NCBI RefSeq assembly: GCF_018619475.1
Contig: NZ_JAHFZG010000014.1
Coordinates: 1 to 64,000 of the forward strand
DNA: 64,000 nucleotides
Reading direction: 5' to 3'
Source of the DNA: Rhodomicrobium sp. Az07
GTDB lineage: Bacteria; Pseudomonadota; Alphaproteobacteria; Rhizobiales; Rhodomicrobiaceae
Position numbers and translations under genes: made by a program. Below are positions 1-8,159 of this stretch, in pieces (position 1 is the first letter of the stretch; every line of letters starts with the position of its first letter). Under the pieces are notes generated by a model. That model was given only the letters and a program-made list of their open reading frames with translations. It was not told where the DNA came from and made no database searches.

Positions 1-85
1 TGTTCAGGTCGGTATCGTAGCCCATGCCATGTCTCCTTCTTATGGCATCATATTATAACTATTATATTAGTTGTTCAACAGGCTC
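1..85 (-). mobile_element. Right end of an IS5-family (IS427-group-like) element, truncated by the window edge
   Basis: These 85 bases are identical to positions 4389-4473, the right end of the complete copy at 3620-4473. The fragment holds the terminal inverted repeat (reading inward GAGCCTGTTGAACAACTA) and the first codons of the transposase, whose ATG lies at 23-25 on the minus strand. The bases just outside are TTA (86-88), the same trinucleotide that flanks the full copy. The rest of the element lies left of the window. Confidence 0.9.
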
Positions 86-153
86 TTAGGCAGCCCGGTT
101 GCCCCGCGCGCGTGCTCTTGGCAGTCTCCTTTACAAAAAGGAGAACAAAAACA

Positions 154-756
154 ATGAGCGAAGCGCCAGCACGCGGCAATTTCATTGCCGGTCTCAATCG
201 GGGCAAGGAGATGGGATCGAAGGATCCTGATTTTACGGGCCGTCTCGGCGTTCCCGGACGCGAGCATGAGCACCGGCTCGTGCTGTGGACGCACCGGGAC
301 TCCCGGGGGCGGGCCTATTTTGCAGGGTCCATCAACGGGCTTCCCATTGACGGGAACGCGCTTGCACAGATCGAGCGGCTGGCCGACCAGCACCAGACCG
401 CGACAGGCGAAGTGCTTGAGGTCGCGCCGAACCTGGAGCTTGGGCCGCGTCAGGTCATCCTGTTTCCTAACGGCTTCAAGGAACCGCAAGCGACCGACAC
501 GCCCGAAGAGGCGGAAAAGCGGGCGAAGCGGCCTGATTTCTGGGGGCGGTTGAATCCCGGCGACGGCACGCCGCCAGTGGCCCTGTCGGTCTGGCTTCGG
601 ACGGACCGCTACCAGAACCCTTTGCTGACCGGCAGCACCGGCTATCCCATACCGGGCCGGAGGGATGGGCTCGACGAGCAGGCTCCCGATCAGGCATCCG
701 CCGATACGGGTCGCCGGAGCCGTCGCCGTTCGGCTGAAGAGGGGGTGGAACGATAG
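154..756 (+). CDS. Hypothetical protein with two tandem copies of an unrecognised domain
   Basis: 200-residue protein starting at the ATG at 154, behind an AAGGAG ribosome-binding site at 139-144. I do not recognise a named family. The protein contains two similar units: residues about 26-70 begin PDFTGRLGVPG and end NGLPI, and residues about 128-167 begin PDFWGRLNPG and end TGYPI; both have a central Trp in LxVW or LVLW. The C-terminus is Arg-rich and probably disordered. It starts 69 bases from the IS end, so its native promoter may have been displaced. It abuts the next gene without a gap (TAG then GTG), so the three genes 154-1883 look like one operon. Likely element backbone or cargo; role unknown. 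Confidence 0.75.
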   Translation: MSEAPARGNFIAGLNRGKEMGSKDPDFTGRLGVPGREHEHRLVLWTHRDSRGRAYFAGSINGLPIDGNALAQIERLADQHQTATGEVLEVAPNLELGPRQVILFPNGFKEPQATDTPEEAEKRAKRPDFWGRLNPGDGTPPVALSVWLRTDRYQNPLLTGSTGYPIPGRRDGLDEQAPDQASADTGRRSRRRSAEEGVER

Positions 757-1326
757 GTGTCTGACGGCACCGCCCGCTATCTCACCGAGCGGGCAATGGC
801 GGAGCTGGAGCAGTTCCGGGTGCGATTGCGCCGGTCGGTTCTGGATGAAACCACGGCCCTATCGGCGGCGCTGGTGCGGCAATTGCCTGATGTTGGGGTG
901 ACCTTGAATGGCAGGGCCGCTCCGCCCGCGTCTTGGACGGGGCGGATGCTCACCCTCCATGTGTTCGTAAAGCGAGCCCGCGACAGCCTGCTTCTTCTCA
1001 GTCACACGATGCTCGACCAGACAGCGCGGCAGGATGAGGACGGGCGTCCGTTCGGCTGGACGTGCTCTCTCCGGCAGGAGTTGCATGGGGCCGATCTTGC
1101 CGTTTTGCGCGCGCGGGAGATTGCGGTCACCTATTCCGGGGCGCTGGGGGATGAGCCGCTGCCGGTGAAGCTTTCGGAGGCGGCGCAGGAATTTGCGGCT
1201 GCGCTGGAGGCTGGGCGGTTCGCCATCGGGGTTTCCGGGCTGGTGCAGGAGATGGCTTCTGCCGCACGGCCTTTTCTGCGCCAGAAACCCGAGCACCGTT
1301 CCGGCAGATCTGTGCGCGGGCGGTGA
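757..1326 (+). CDS. Hypothetical protein of the mobile element
   Basis: 189-residue, largely alpha-helical and charged protein starting with GTG immediately after the stop of the previous gene; the alternative would leave no space for another start. No signal peptide, membrane segment or known motif is visible. The middle (about residues 60-100) carries a Trp, Thr, Gly-rich patch around SWTGRMLTLHVF. Its stop overlaps the GTG of the next gene (GTGA), so translation is probably coupled. Function unknown; the operon position suggests element-specific rather than host metabolism. Confidence 0.7.
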   Translation: MSDGTARYLTERAMAELEQFRVRLRRSVLDETTALSAALVRQLPDVGVTLNGRAAPPASWTGRMLTLHVFVKRARDSLLLLSHTMLDQTARQDEDGRPFGWTCSLRQELHGADLAVLRAREIAVTYSGALGDEPLPVKLSEAAQEFAAALEAGRFAIGVSGLVQEMASAARPFLRQKPEHRSGRSVRGR

Positions 1327-1883
1327 AGCGGCGGCAGGCGAGGACTGTTCTCTATCGTCCGAAGGAGGCGTTCATCACCGGCATGACGCAATCCGTATGT
1401 CTTCAGCTTTACCGGCATTGGGCTTCGGGGGAGGGACCGTTCCGGGAAGCGTTGGAGCCGTCGTTGTCAGCTTTTATGGGGGCAACGAGGCATTGCTACC
1501 GGACGCGCGAGGAGCAGGAGGTTCAGTGGCGGGCGATGGTTCTGGAACGACTTGAGAGGGCGCCGGAGCGGCTTGCGGTGCTTTTGGGGGAGCGTTCCGG
1601 GCTTCCATCCGTCGTGATGGCGGAAGAGCGTCTCCGGAACATCCTGCGGCGTTGCCCGGTGCTGCCGTCGCCAGCCGCGTGGGGCCTGATGGATGCCGGG
1701 CTCCGGCAGGCCTATGTGGATGGGGTGCTTTATGCGCTGGCCGAGGTTGGGGTCGAGACGGAGGTCTCTGCGCGGGTGGAGCGGGGGCGGGAGGTGGTAA
1801 CTCATACCTTTCAGAGTGTGCAGGCGGTTACAAATGAAACCTGCTGCCAGAGAGGTTCAGCACCAATCAGGGTGAGTAGGTAA
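1323..1883 (+). CDS. Hypothetical protein of the mobile element
   Basis: 186-residue basic protein beginning at a GTG that overlaps the preceding stop. It is rich in Arg and Glu with predicted helices; no catalytic motif or membrane segment is apparent. The last 17 bases overlap, tail to tail, the end of the minus-strand glycine-rich gene at 1867-2208, which makes the 3' end of this reading frame less certain. Third gene of the 154-1883 operon. I do not recognise the family. Confidence 0.6.
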   Translation: MKRRQARTVLYRPKEAFITGMTQSVCLQLYRHWASGEGPFREALEPSLSAFMGATRHCYRTREEQEVQWRAMVLERLERAPERLAVLLGERSGLPSVVMAEERLRNILRRCPVLPSPAAWGLMDAGLRQAYVDGVLYALAEVGVETEVSARVERGREVVTHTFQSVQAVTNETCCQRGSAPIRVSR

Positions 1884-2208
1884 TCACCAGCAACCCGCCG
1901 GTGCCCGCACCGCCCGCTCCACCGGCGGAACCGCCGCCGCCACCGCCGCCGTATTGATAGGCTGCCGTTCCAGATACAAACGTACCTCCCATCCCTCCGG
2001 CACCGGATCCGACGGTTCCCCATTCGGTACCAGCCGCCATCACTGTCCCGTTATTCGCATACCCGGGGCTTGGACCGATACCCGAGGCTCCGTTAGGGCC
2101 GGTTATAGGCTGGGTGGCTCCCGCTGCCATCGTTGTGCCGTCGGAGGCGGATGCATTATAGCTCCAGAGCAACCCCATGATAATCAGTATACGGAGTAAT
2201 AGGATCAT
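1867..2208 (-). CDS. Small secreted glycine-rich protein
   Basis: 113 residues with a clear signal peptide (residues 1-21, hydrophobic LLLRILIIMGLLW, cleavage likely after NASA) followed by a Thr/Gly/Ala-rich body. The C-terminal third is almost pure Gly/Ala/Ser and ends in GGLLVITYSP, a pattern typical of glycine-rich tips of phage tail fibres and surface fibres. Its ATG overlaps the stop of the S74 fibre gene (ATGA at 2205-2208), so it was translated with that gene. Inference: an accessory or tip protein of the same extracellular structure. After the IS insertion upstream, expression would need a new promoter. Confidence 0.7.
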   Translation of the reverse strand: MILLLRILIIMGLLWSYNASASDGTTMAAGATQPITGPNGASGIGPSPGYANNGTVMAAGTEWGTVGSGAGGMGGTFVSGTAAYQYGGGGGGGSAGGAGGAGTGGLLVITYSP

Positions 2209-3619
2209 GGATGGGCTGCTTTGTAAGCGTTGAATTCCCGGCGCAGGCTATCATTGGCAGCTTTGAGCTCGGCGATGGCTTCATGGTTGGCCTCAAAAAG
2301 GCTCTTGAGCTCCCTGATGGCTTGGATGACCGGGGCCATCAGGCTATCGTAGCTGACGGATTTCATGCCCTGGCCATCGGTATTCACCGCCTCGGGCATC
2401 ACCTTCTCCACATCCTGAGCGATAACACCGGCGGAAGGCGTGCCGTCCTTTTTCCAGTTGAAGGTCACCCCCTGAAGCCGCGAGACAACATCCAGCCCCG
2501 CCGCAGGTGCGATATTGTCCTTCAGTCGGCGGTCCGAGTGTTGGAAATGGTTGTTGGCGTAGATATCCCCGCTGGTCCACATGCCTCCCGCACCATATAT
2601 TACTGAAGTCGTAGTACCACTTCCATTGAAAACGTGGAGGTTTGCATTTGCATAACCGGAATAATTGAATGCAAACTCGCAGTATGTACACCCATCTTGG
2701 ATATTAAATTGATTGCCTTGCATCTCGATATTATTACCAACATAAAGGGAATTATATCCTTCAATCAGCACGTTTCCATTAATAGCAAGTTTTTGACTTG
2801 GCGTTGTCGTTCCAATCCCCACATTCCCGACAGCGTTCACGAACAAGCGGTCGGCGTTGTTTGTCCGTATGGATACCGTGCCAGCTTCTTCTGCCGTGAT
2901 ATAAAGTGTACCTGTTCCTCTATGGACAAGTGCGCTGTAGGTGTTTGGCCCCGTGTTTCCCCTTAGCAACCGCAACCCATAATCTGCGTATGTAGCATCT
3001 CCCGTAAGATCTAAATAAGCGAAATTGTTTGAAGTTGAGTCTTTGCCGATTTCAATCGAGCCGCCTTCATGGCCAACAATAAGGGATTGGTATGTCTTAT
3101 CCCAATAGAAGTTGGCGTCGGCGGCAAGAGCGTTTGCTTCGTTGTATTGGACATAACCGTTGGACCCCGCTGCCGCCCCGGCGCTGGCGAGTTGGGCGGG
3201 GGTTCTGCAATTTGCTCCGTCTCTATCGCAAAGATAACTTGTTCTAAGTTGCGTGTCGGCAAGGATCGTTCCCGCCGTATAGATATTTTTGTTGCCAGCG
3301 GCGCGAATCCAGACGTTGTCGGCCATATACCACCCGCCGCCATAAGTTTGGCTATACCATCCCTGGGATCCGTCTGTGCGTAGCCAGCCTGTCGCGTGAA
3401 TGTCTCCGGCAACGTCAAGGGAGTAGCTTGGGCTCGTTATCCCGATGCCGACGTTACCGGTGGGGCCGAGAATCGTCATGGGCACACTGGCTACAGACCC
3501 TGAAACGTTTGCGAAAATGAAATTAAAGCCGCCCATCCCAAGACCGGGGAAATTGACAAAATCGGTTTCACCGCGCCCACCGCCATTGCCATTCCATCCG
3601 ATAGCCAAGCCACCTCTTA
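2205..3619 (-). pseudogene. C-terminal part of an IS-interrupted secreted fibre protein with S74 intramolecular chaperone
   Basis: About 470 residues. The end carries an intramolecular chaperone/peptidase S74 domain (about 110 residues): SDRRLKDNI with the Ser-Lys dyad expected for self-cleavage, then GVIAQDVEKVMPEAV, SVSYDSLMAPVIQAI and a terminal coiled coil. Upstream are fibre repeats with the signature GNVGIGTTTP and GNVGIGITSP. The reading frame is open into the IS at 3620. Removing the IS and one TTA copy joins it in frame to 4474-4972, reconstructing GLRGGLAIGW across the junction. S74 domains drive trimerisation of phage tail spikes and are then cleaved off. A TTG at 3608 could allow translation of this half alone, but it would lack a signal peptide. 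Confidence 0.85.
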
Positions 3620-3634
3620 GAGCCTGTAGAAAAA

Positions 3635-4207
3635 CTATATATAGCTAAACAGCCTATTAACGACAAAGAAGCAAAAAGAGGCCTGAAACCATGCTTCGGA
3701 GGTCGAGCAATGTTCCTCGTAATCCTTTGATAAACGGCGATTGTTGTCGCTCCACCCGAAAGACCTCTCGACGATCCAGCGCTTGGGGAGCACCACAAAG
3801 CCCTTCGCCTTGTCGCTCCGTTTGACGATTTCCAGCGCAATTCCGGCACTTTTCCTGAACCATTTTACGAGTTCACCGGCATAACCGCCGTCTGCAAATG
3901 CCCGTTTCAAAAAGCGGTAAAACCGCTTCGTCCTTTCGATCACAAGCTTCGCGCCGTCACGATCCTGGACGTCGGCTGGCGTCACCACCACCGCCATCGG
4001 AATGCCAAGAACATCAACGTTTATATGGCGTTTACGGCCCTTGATTTTCTTTCCCGCGTCGTAGCCACGAGCCCTTTTTTTGAGGCGCTCTTCACCGTCT
4101 GGCTGTCGATAATACCCACTGAGGGTTGCACATTCCGATGGTCGAGCGAGCGCGCCAAGGCGTGCAACATGCGCAGGGCATGTTCCCAGACACCGTTTTT
4201 GCGCCAT
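3635..4207 (-). CDS. IS5-family transposase, second frame (orfB)
   Basis: Supplies the second and third catalytic positions of the DDE domain: Asp in FADGGYAGE and Glu in WIVERSFGW. The true coding part probably begins at the slippery A-run near 4075-4081; the N-terminal portion of this frame upstream of that is likely an out-of-frame artefact. Fusion with orfA by frameshift gives a transposase of about 260 residues, normal for the IS427 group. Nothing in it looks inactivated. Confidence 0.85.
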   Translation of the reverse strand: MAQKRCLGTCPAHVARLGALARPSECATLSGYYRQPDGEERLKKRARGYDAGKKIKGRKRHINVDVLGIPMAVVVTPADVQDRDGAKLVIERTKRFYRFLKRAFADGGYAGELVKWFRKSAGIALEIVKRSDKAKGFVVLPKRWIVERSFGWSDNNRRLSKDYEEHCSTSEAWFQASFCFFVVNRLFSYI

Positions 4208-4413
4208 GTGGTAAACTGTTTAAAAACAGTGGTATAAGGTGGAAAATCTTTGGGAAGAAGACGCCATTGGCACCCTGTTTTAAGAACGTAATGAATGGCA
4301 TTGAGAATTTCGCGGGTCTTGTGTTTGCGCTTTCTTCCGGTGGTATAGGGTTTTTCAAAAAGAGGTTTTAAAACAGCCCATTGTTCGTTGTTCAGGTCGG
4401 TATCGTAGCCCAT
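4021..4413 (-). CDS. IS5-family transposase, first frame (orfA)
   Basis: 130 residues with the N-terminal DUF4096-like helix-turn-helix region (NNEQWAVLKPLFEKP, then WRLLPKDFPPYTTVF) and the first catalytic Asp in GIIDSQTVKS at about residue 102-111. Shortly after, at the minus-strand run of seven A followed by GGG (complement of 4072-4081), the frame must shift to continue into orfB. A-run slippage is the known way this IS group makes the full DDE enzyme. Confidence 0.88.
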   Translation of the reverse strand: MGYDTDLNNEQWAVLKPLFEKPYTTGRKRKHKTREILNAIHYVLKTGCQWRLLPKDFPPYTTVFKQFTTWRKNGVWEHALRMLHALARSLDHRNVQPSVGIIDSQTVKSASKKGLVATTRERKSRAVNAI

Positions 4414-4473
4414 GCCATGTCTCCTTCTTATGGCATCATATTATAACTATTATATTAGTTGTTCAACAGGCTC

Positions 4474-4972
4474 TTAGGCCTGCGCTCTCACTATAGCTTG
4501 GATAGATGCCATTATAATTTACGGAAAAATAGGCTGTTCCCCTAACGTCCAGCTCCTCCTCGGGCGTCGCCGTGCCAATCCCCACATACCCATTCGTGCC
4601 CACATAAAGGCTGGGGTTGGTGGATTGGCCCGTAGAGGACACAATTAAGCTCCCCGACACCTGCAACGTTGCGGTTGGCGAAGACGTGCCCACGCCCAGC
4701 AGCCCGCCGCTGGTGAGATACGGCCCGTAAGCCGGGCAGCCGATGTCGGCTTGTTTTGTGGAGCTGTAGCCCCCGACGCAGACCCGGTTGGAGACGTCGC
4801 CAAGCGTTGAAGAGATGAATGCGATCTTGTCGAAAGACAGCGCCAGCACAGGCACGGCAAAACCGGCAAGCCCGAAAACGACAAGCACCACACGAATCGC
4901 TGACGCGCCAAAGCTAGGGCAGCGCCATCGCTTTGGGTTCCCGGAGGACGAAGGCGATCGCATCAGCCGCAT
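4474..4972 (-). pseudogene. N-terminal part of the IS-interrupted secreted fibre protein
   Basis: About 165 residues. A hydrophobic stretch (VVLVVFGLAGFAVPVLA) ending in ALA reads as a signal peptide. Two GVGTSSP/GIGTATP fibre repeats follow before the frame runs into the IS at 4473, where it ends after 3 foreign residues. Start candidates in this frame are ATG at 4972 or 4963; an open frame extends to 5083, so the start is uncertain. Together with 2205-3619 it formed one secreted protein of about 635 residues. The promoter and the N-terminus remain next to the divergently transcribed serine recombinase at 5242. Confidence 0.75.
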
Positions 4973-5176
4973 CCACAAGTCAGGAATAGTGCAACGGCTG
5001 CGCCGGGTGATAGGTTTTGCCTGCATGGCGGCACTCGCAAATAAAAACATGTGCCCATTTATCCATTTGGCGCATAGGCACACAAGTATAGCCGTGATGA
5101 ATCTGCCATATCTTGTAGCAATAAAGCATGTTGCACATGTCCTAACTCGCGCAGAATGGTCTAAGTCTCCCTTCGG

Positions 5177-5200
5177 CGTCGTTCTTAATCACGAACGACG
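5177..5200. promoter_or_regulatory. Perfect inverted repeat upstream of the serine recombinase
   Basis: CGTCGTTC and GAACGACG are 8-base perfect arms separated by 8 bases, centred about 53 bases before the recombinase ATG. Serine resolvases commonly bind such dyads both as recombination subsites and as autoregulatory operators. It also lies in the intergenic region shared with the fibre gene. Function is inferred from position and symmetry only. Confidence 0.5.
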
Positions 5201-5241
5201 TTCCTTGACCACCATTCAGTACTTCCGCAGGGTGCGCGCCC

Positions 5242-5796
5242 ATGCTTATCGGATATGCCCGCGTCAGTACGCACACGCAGAACCTTGACCGCCAGCTGGC
5301 GGCGCTGGGGGAGGCGGGTTGCGAAAGGATCTTCAAGGAAAAGGCATCCGGGCGGGATACGCGCAACAGGCCGAAGCTCGAACAGGCCTTGCGGCTGCTG
5401 AAGTCGGGGGATGTCCTGGTACTGGCGGAATGGGACCGGGCAACGCGCTCGATGAGCGACGGACTTGCCATCATCAACCGCATCGCACGCAAGGGAGCGA
5501 CCATCCGGGTGCTCGACCGCGCCTATCTTGACCTGACAAGCCCGGTCGGCAAGGGGCTGCTGGCCTTCCTGTCGGCATTGGCCGAAGACGAGCGGCAACG
5601 GATTGTGGCGCGCGCCGCGCAGGGGCGGATCGCTGCCCGCAGACGAGGTGTCCGGTTCGGTGCGCCCCTGAAACTCAGCGCCGAGGCCCGCGCGGAGATC
5701 CTGGAACGCCTGGCGCGGGGGGAAACCTACCGCGCCATCGCCAGCCACTATGGTGTCCATGCCAGCACCATCGCGCGGTTGCGTGGCAGGAAGTAA
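5242..5796 (+). CDS. Serine recombinase (resolvase/invertase family)
   Basis: 184 residues, the standard size of Tn3-type resolvases and DNA invertases. The catalytic Ser is in GYARVSTHTQNLDRQ at about residue 10. A typical catalytic-domain core follows: LVLAEWDRATRSMSDGLAII, GKGLLAFLSALAEDERQRI with the long E helix. The C-terminus is a helix-turn-helix (GETYRAIASHYGVHASTIARL). It cuts and rejoins DNA at paired short sites, either resolving cointegrates or inverting a segment. It is divergent from a fibre gene rather than beside a transposase, so either an invertase acting on surface-protein genes or a multimer resolvase of the element is possible. Confidence 0.92.
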   Translation: MLIGYARVSTHTQNLDRQLAALGEAGCERIFKEKASGRDTRNRPKLEQALRLLKSGDVLVLAEWDRATRSMSDGLAIINRIARKGATIRVLDRAYLDLTSPVGKGLLAFLSALAEDERQRIVARAAQGRIAARRRGVRFGAPLKLSAEARAEILERLARGETYRAIASHYGVHASTIARLRGRK

Positions 5797-5799
5797 CCC

Positions 5800-6561
5800 T
5801 CACAGATCCATCTCAAACTGCCCGCGCTTGCCCTCACGGGCGGGAACGATGACAGGTGCGGGCTCGGGGCCGGGTTGCGGCTGCATCTTCCGCACGGAAT
5901 CTTCCAGCAGCTTCTGCGCTTCCGGCTCGGGGAGCCAGCGAAGCTGGCCGCCGAGGATGGTGGAGACGGTGGCCCAGCCGCCGCGCCCCTTGAGGCGCAG
6001 CGTATCGCCCCAGATGATGGTGGAATCCACGTTGCGCCAGAGCATGTTGAGCGCCGCCATCTTGGCGCAGGTGCGGTCGAGGTCCACCCCGAAAAAATAC
6101 CCCTAGGGCCGAAGCGGAATGCAGGCCATGAGCATCCGCCCGCTGCCGCAGGCGGGGTCGGCGATGGAGGCCCGTTCGGGCGTCGTGTCATCGATGAGCA
6201 TGGACGCCATCATCCGGCAGAGCGGCATGGGCGAGAAATACTGCGACATGGCGCGCTCATTGCTGCCTTCGGCCTCGTAGATCTCGCCGAGATGGTCGCG
6301 AAGTTCGCCGGTTTCGTTGTCCTTGTGCATCTCCAGCTGGATGGCGCCGAGCGCATGGGCGAAGTGGTCGGCGGGATGCTCCTTGCCCGCTTCGCGCGGG
6401 CCGTAGCGGCGCATCACCTCCATGTAGCGGTCTTCCTCGCGGGCGTAGGCCGCGAGGGCCAGTTCAAGCCAGTCGTCGAACACCCGGAAGAACCGCTCAC
6501 CCGCGATCTTGCGGAGTTCCTGCGTGGCGGGATGGGGCGCGGCCATGCGCCAGTCTGGCAT
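5800..6561 (-). pseudogene. N6-adenine-methylase-like protein interrupted by an in-frame TAG
   Basis: Reads as one 253-codon frame apart from a TAG at 6103-6105 (minus strand). Before it is a helical N-terminus and SAM-binding motif I, DPACGSGRML; after it comes YFFGVDLDRTCAKMAALN, the usual continuation of that Rossmann fold. The frame does not change, so a single base substitution is enough to explain the break. No NPPF/NPPY catalytic tetrad is present anywhere in the reconstruction, so even the intact protein may bind SAM or DNA without methylating adenine. Type I-like methylases of this shape are common on alphaproteobacterial plasmids. Confidence 0.8.
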
Positions 6562-6931
6562 CCGCGTCTTTGCCGGTGAATCCCTCCGGATGTGCTGTTG
6601 CCGCCTCGGACGGCAGCGTCATGGCGAAATTGCTGTGTCAGATGAAGGACAACCCGCCCGAACCCACCAAAAACCTGCCCCGGCCGAGGCAGGCGAGGCG
6701 GAGGCCGTCACGGGCCGCCCCGCTGGGCGCGGGGTGTAGGCGGCCCGTGACGGACGGCTCCGAAAACCTGCCCTTTGCCGGGGGGGGGGAAGATGGTTGA
6801 CTTTTCGCTGGCAGCCGAGTTGACGAGCGTCATAACCAGAGGTGCTATTGGCATGTAGGTAGACTTGTATTATTAACCTCTTAAAATTTATACCTCGGGT
6901 GACCGTAGTTTTACGCCAAAGATAAAAATTG
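6562..6931. other. Non-coding stretch with a strong hairpin flanked by direct repeats
   Basis: No convincing gene. It contains a 15-base perfect inverted repeat (6705-6719 with 6739-6753, CCGTCACGGGCCGCC, 19-base loop), flanked by two copies of AAAACCTGCCC (6670-6680 and 6763-6773), then a G-run at about 6780-6789. Base composition drops sharply to AT-rich after about 6830, ahead of the next gene. The hairpin could be a terminator, an element end or a transfer-origin-like structure. Confidence 0.6.
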
Positions 6932-8113
6932 ATGCAAAAAGAAATCCCCGAATATCTTGAGTCGGTAAGGACGGCGGCCCTGCGTGCGTTAGGAAAGCTC
7001 AAGCCAGCTGATGGTCAAACGCGAGCGCCGAAGGATTTGCTCTTCACAGCGAAACGTACGAACGCAGGACGAAGCTTGCCCCCATATTACCTAGTTTATT
7101 TTCTATTGGTTGATTTGCTTAAATTCCGAAATTTAGGGCGGTTTGAGAAAGTCGCGTGGTCAGTCCCTGTAGACCTCGATGGGGAGGCATTTCTTATTGA
7201 ACATCGCAAGTTCGGATTGGGGATTTTTGCTTCAGATGGGCCTGAGGTTGAGGCGAAGGCAGCTGAGGTCGTAAGCCTCATTAAGAAATCAGTCAAAGTG
7301 TCACGGCCGTATTTCGAATGGCGCGCCAAGGAGGCCGCTGCGTCCTCGCAGCTTAATGTAACTAACAGAAGCTACGAGCTCTTCGCTCAATACAATTACT
7401 TCTTGCAGGAATATCAAGCCAAGACGAAAGAAGCCGACAAACGCAGGAAAGAGAAAATCGTCAAAAAACACCGTTCTGGCGGAGAAACGTGGACATTTCC
7501 GGCATCTGCTTTGCGGCGGGAAGCGAATTTTCTTGCACTGGCTGCGATCGAAGCGTTCTTCAGCTGGACGGAACACGTCTTCATACATATTGCAATTCTT
7601 CGAGGCTTAGTAACCACCGGTAAGGATGTGGAGGCACTCGCGACCAAACAATGGGCCGATAAATTCAAAGCAGCACTCGACCTGAGCAACTCATCTACGA
7701 AGTCTCATTACGACGAGCTCACTCTCTTACGCAGGAAGGTTCGTAATTTTATCGCTCACGGCTCTTTTGGAAAAGATGGGGAAGCTTTAAGTTTCCATTC
7801 TGGCGCTGGAGCGGTGCCTCTTCGCTTGCCCGACCGAACAGAAGCCTCCTCGCGCCATATATTTTCTTTCGCAGAAGGAATAGAGTTTCGGGAAGAAGAG
7901 GCGCTTGATCTCATTCAGCGCTTTATCATTCACCTCTGGTCCGGTGACCTTGAGCCAGCTAAGATATATATCCAAGACTATGGATTGCCACTCATACTGA
8001 CTTATGTCGCTGACGGTAGTTACAAACAGGCTATGGCTTCGGTAAAGCAGATGGAAGATTTCGCAGATCGTTTAACTTATGAGTTTGATCGGGACGCCAA
8101 TATGGACTTTTAG
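6932..8113 (+). CDS. HEPN-motif protein of unknown function, low GC
   Basis: 393 residues; ATG at 6932 is preferred over the TTG one codon upstream. Composition is AT-richer than all neighbours, a sign of separate acquisition. I do not recognise a full-length family. Near residue 270 it has RRKVRNFIAHGS, which contains the R-x4-H signature of HEPN ribonucleases (R-NFIA-H), preceded by helices and a Lys-rich linker (EKIVKKHRSGGE). The C-terminal 100 residues carry no known motif. HEPN domains are frequent RNA-cutting effectors in antiviral and toxin systems, and this gene sits alone between hypothetical genes in a mobile element, so a solo defence gene is a reasonable but unproven guess. Confidence 0.65.
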   Translation: MQKEIPEYLESVRTAALRALGKLKPADGQTRAPKDLLFTAKRTNAGRSLPPYYLVYFLLVDLLKFRNLGRFEKVAWSVPVDLDGEAFLIEHRKFGLGIFASDGPEVEAKAAEVVSLIKKSVKVSRPYFEWRAKEAAASSQLNVTNRSYELFAQYNYFLQEYQAKTKEADKRRKEKIVKKHRSGGETWTFPASALRREANFLALAAIEAFFSWTEHVFIHIAILRGLVTTGKDVEALATKQWADKFKAALDLSNSSTKSHYDELTLLRRKVRNFIAHGSFGKDGEALSFHSGAGAVPLRLPDRTEASSRHIFSFAEGIEFREEEALDLIQRFIIHLWSGDLEPAKIYIQDYGLPLILTYVADGSYKQAMASVKQMEDFADRLTYEFDRDANMDF

Positions 8114-8159
8114 CTGGGTACGTGCATTTCTTTTGAGCGTCGAGCTTTGTCAAACACTG

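Larger units (their letters stand above)
3620..4473 (-). mobile_element. Complete IS5-family element, 854 bp, with frameshifted transposase
   Basis: The ends are imperfect inverted repeats, GAGCCTGTAGAAAAACTAT on the left and GAGCCTGTTGAACAACTAA (complement) on the right. It is flanked by a direct repeat TTA (3617-3619 and 4474-4476), matching the TNA target duplication known for the IS427 group of IS5. Two overlapping reading frames encode the transposase. The copy is identical to the fragment at 1-85 over the shared stretch, which suggests recent transposition. It interrupts a fibre gene (see 2205-3619 and 4474-4972). Confidence 0.93.
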
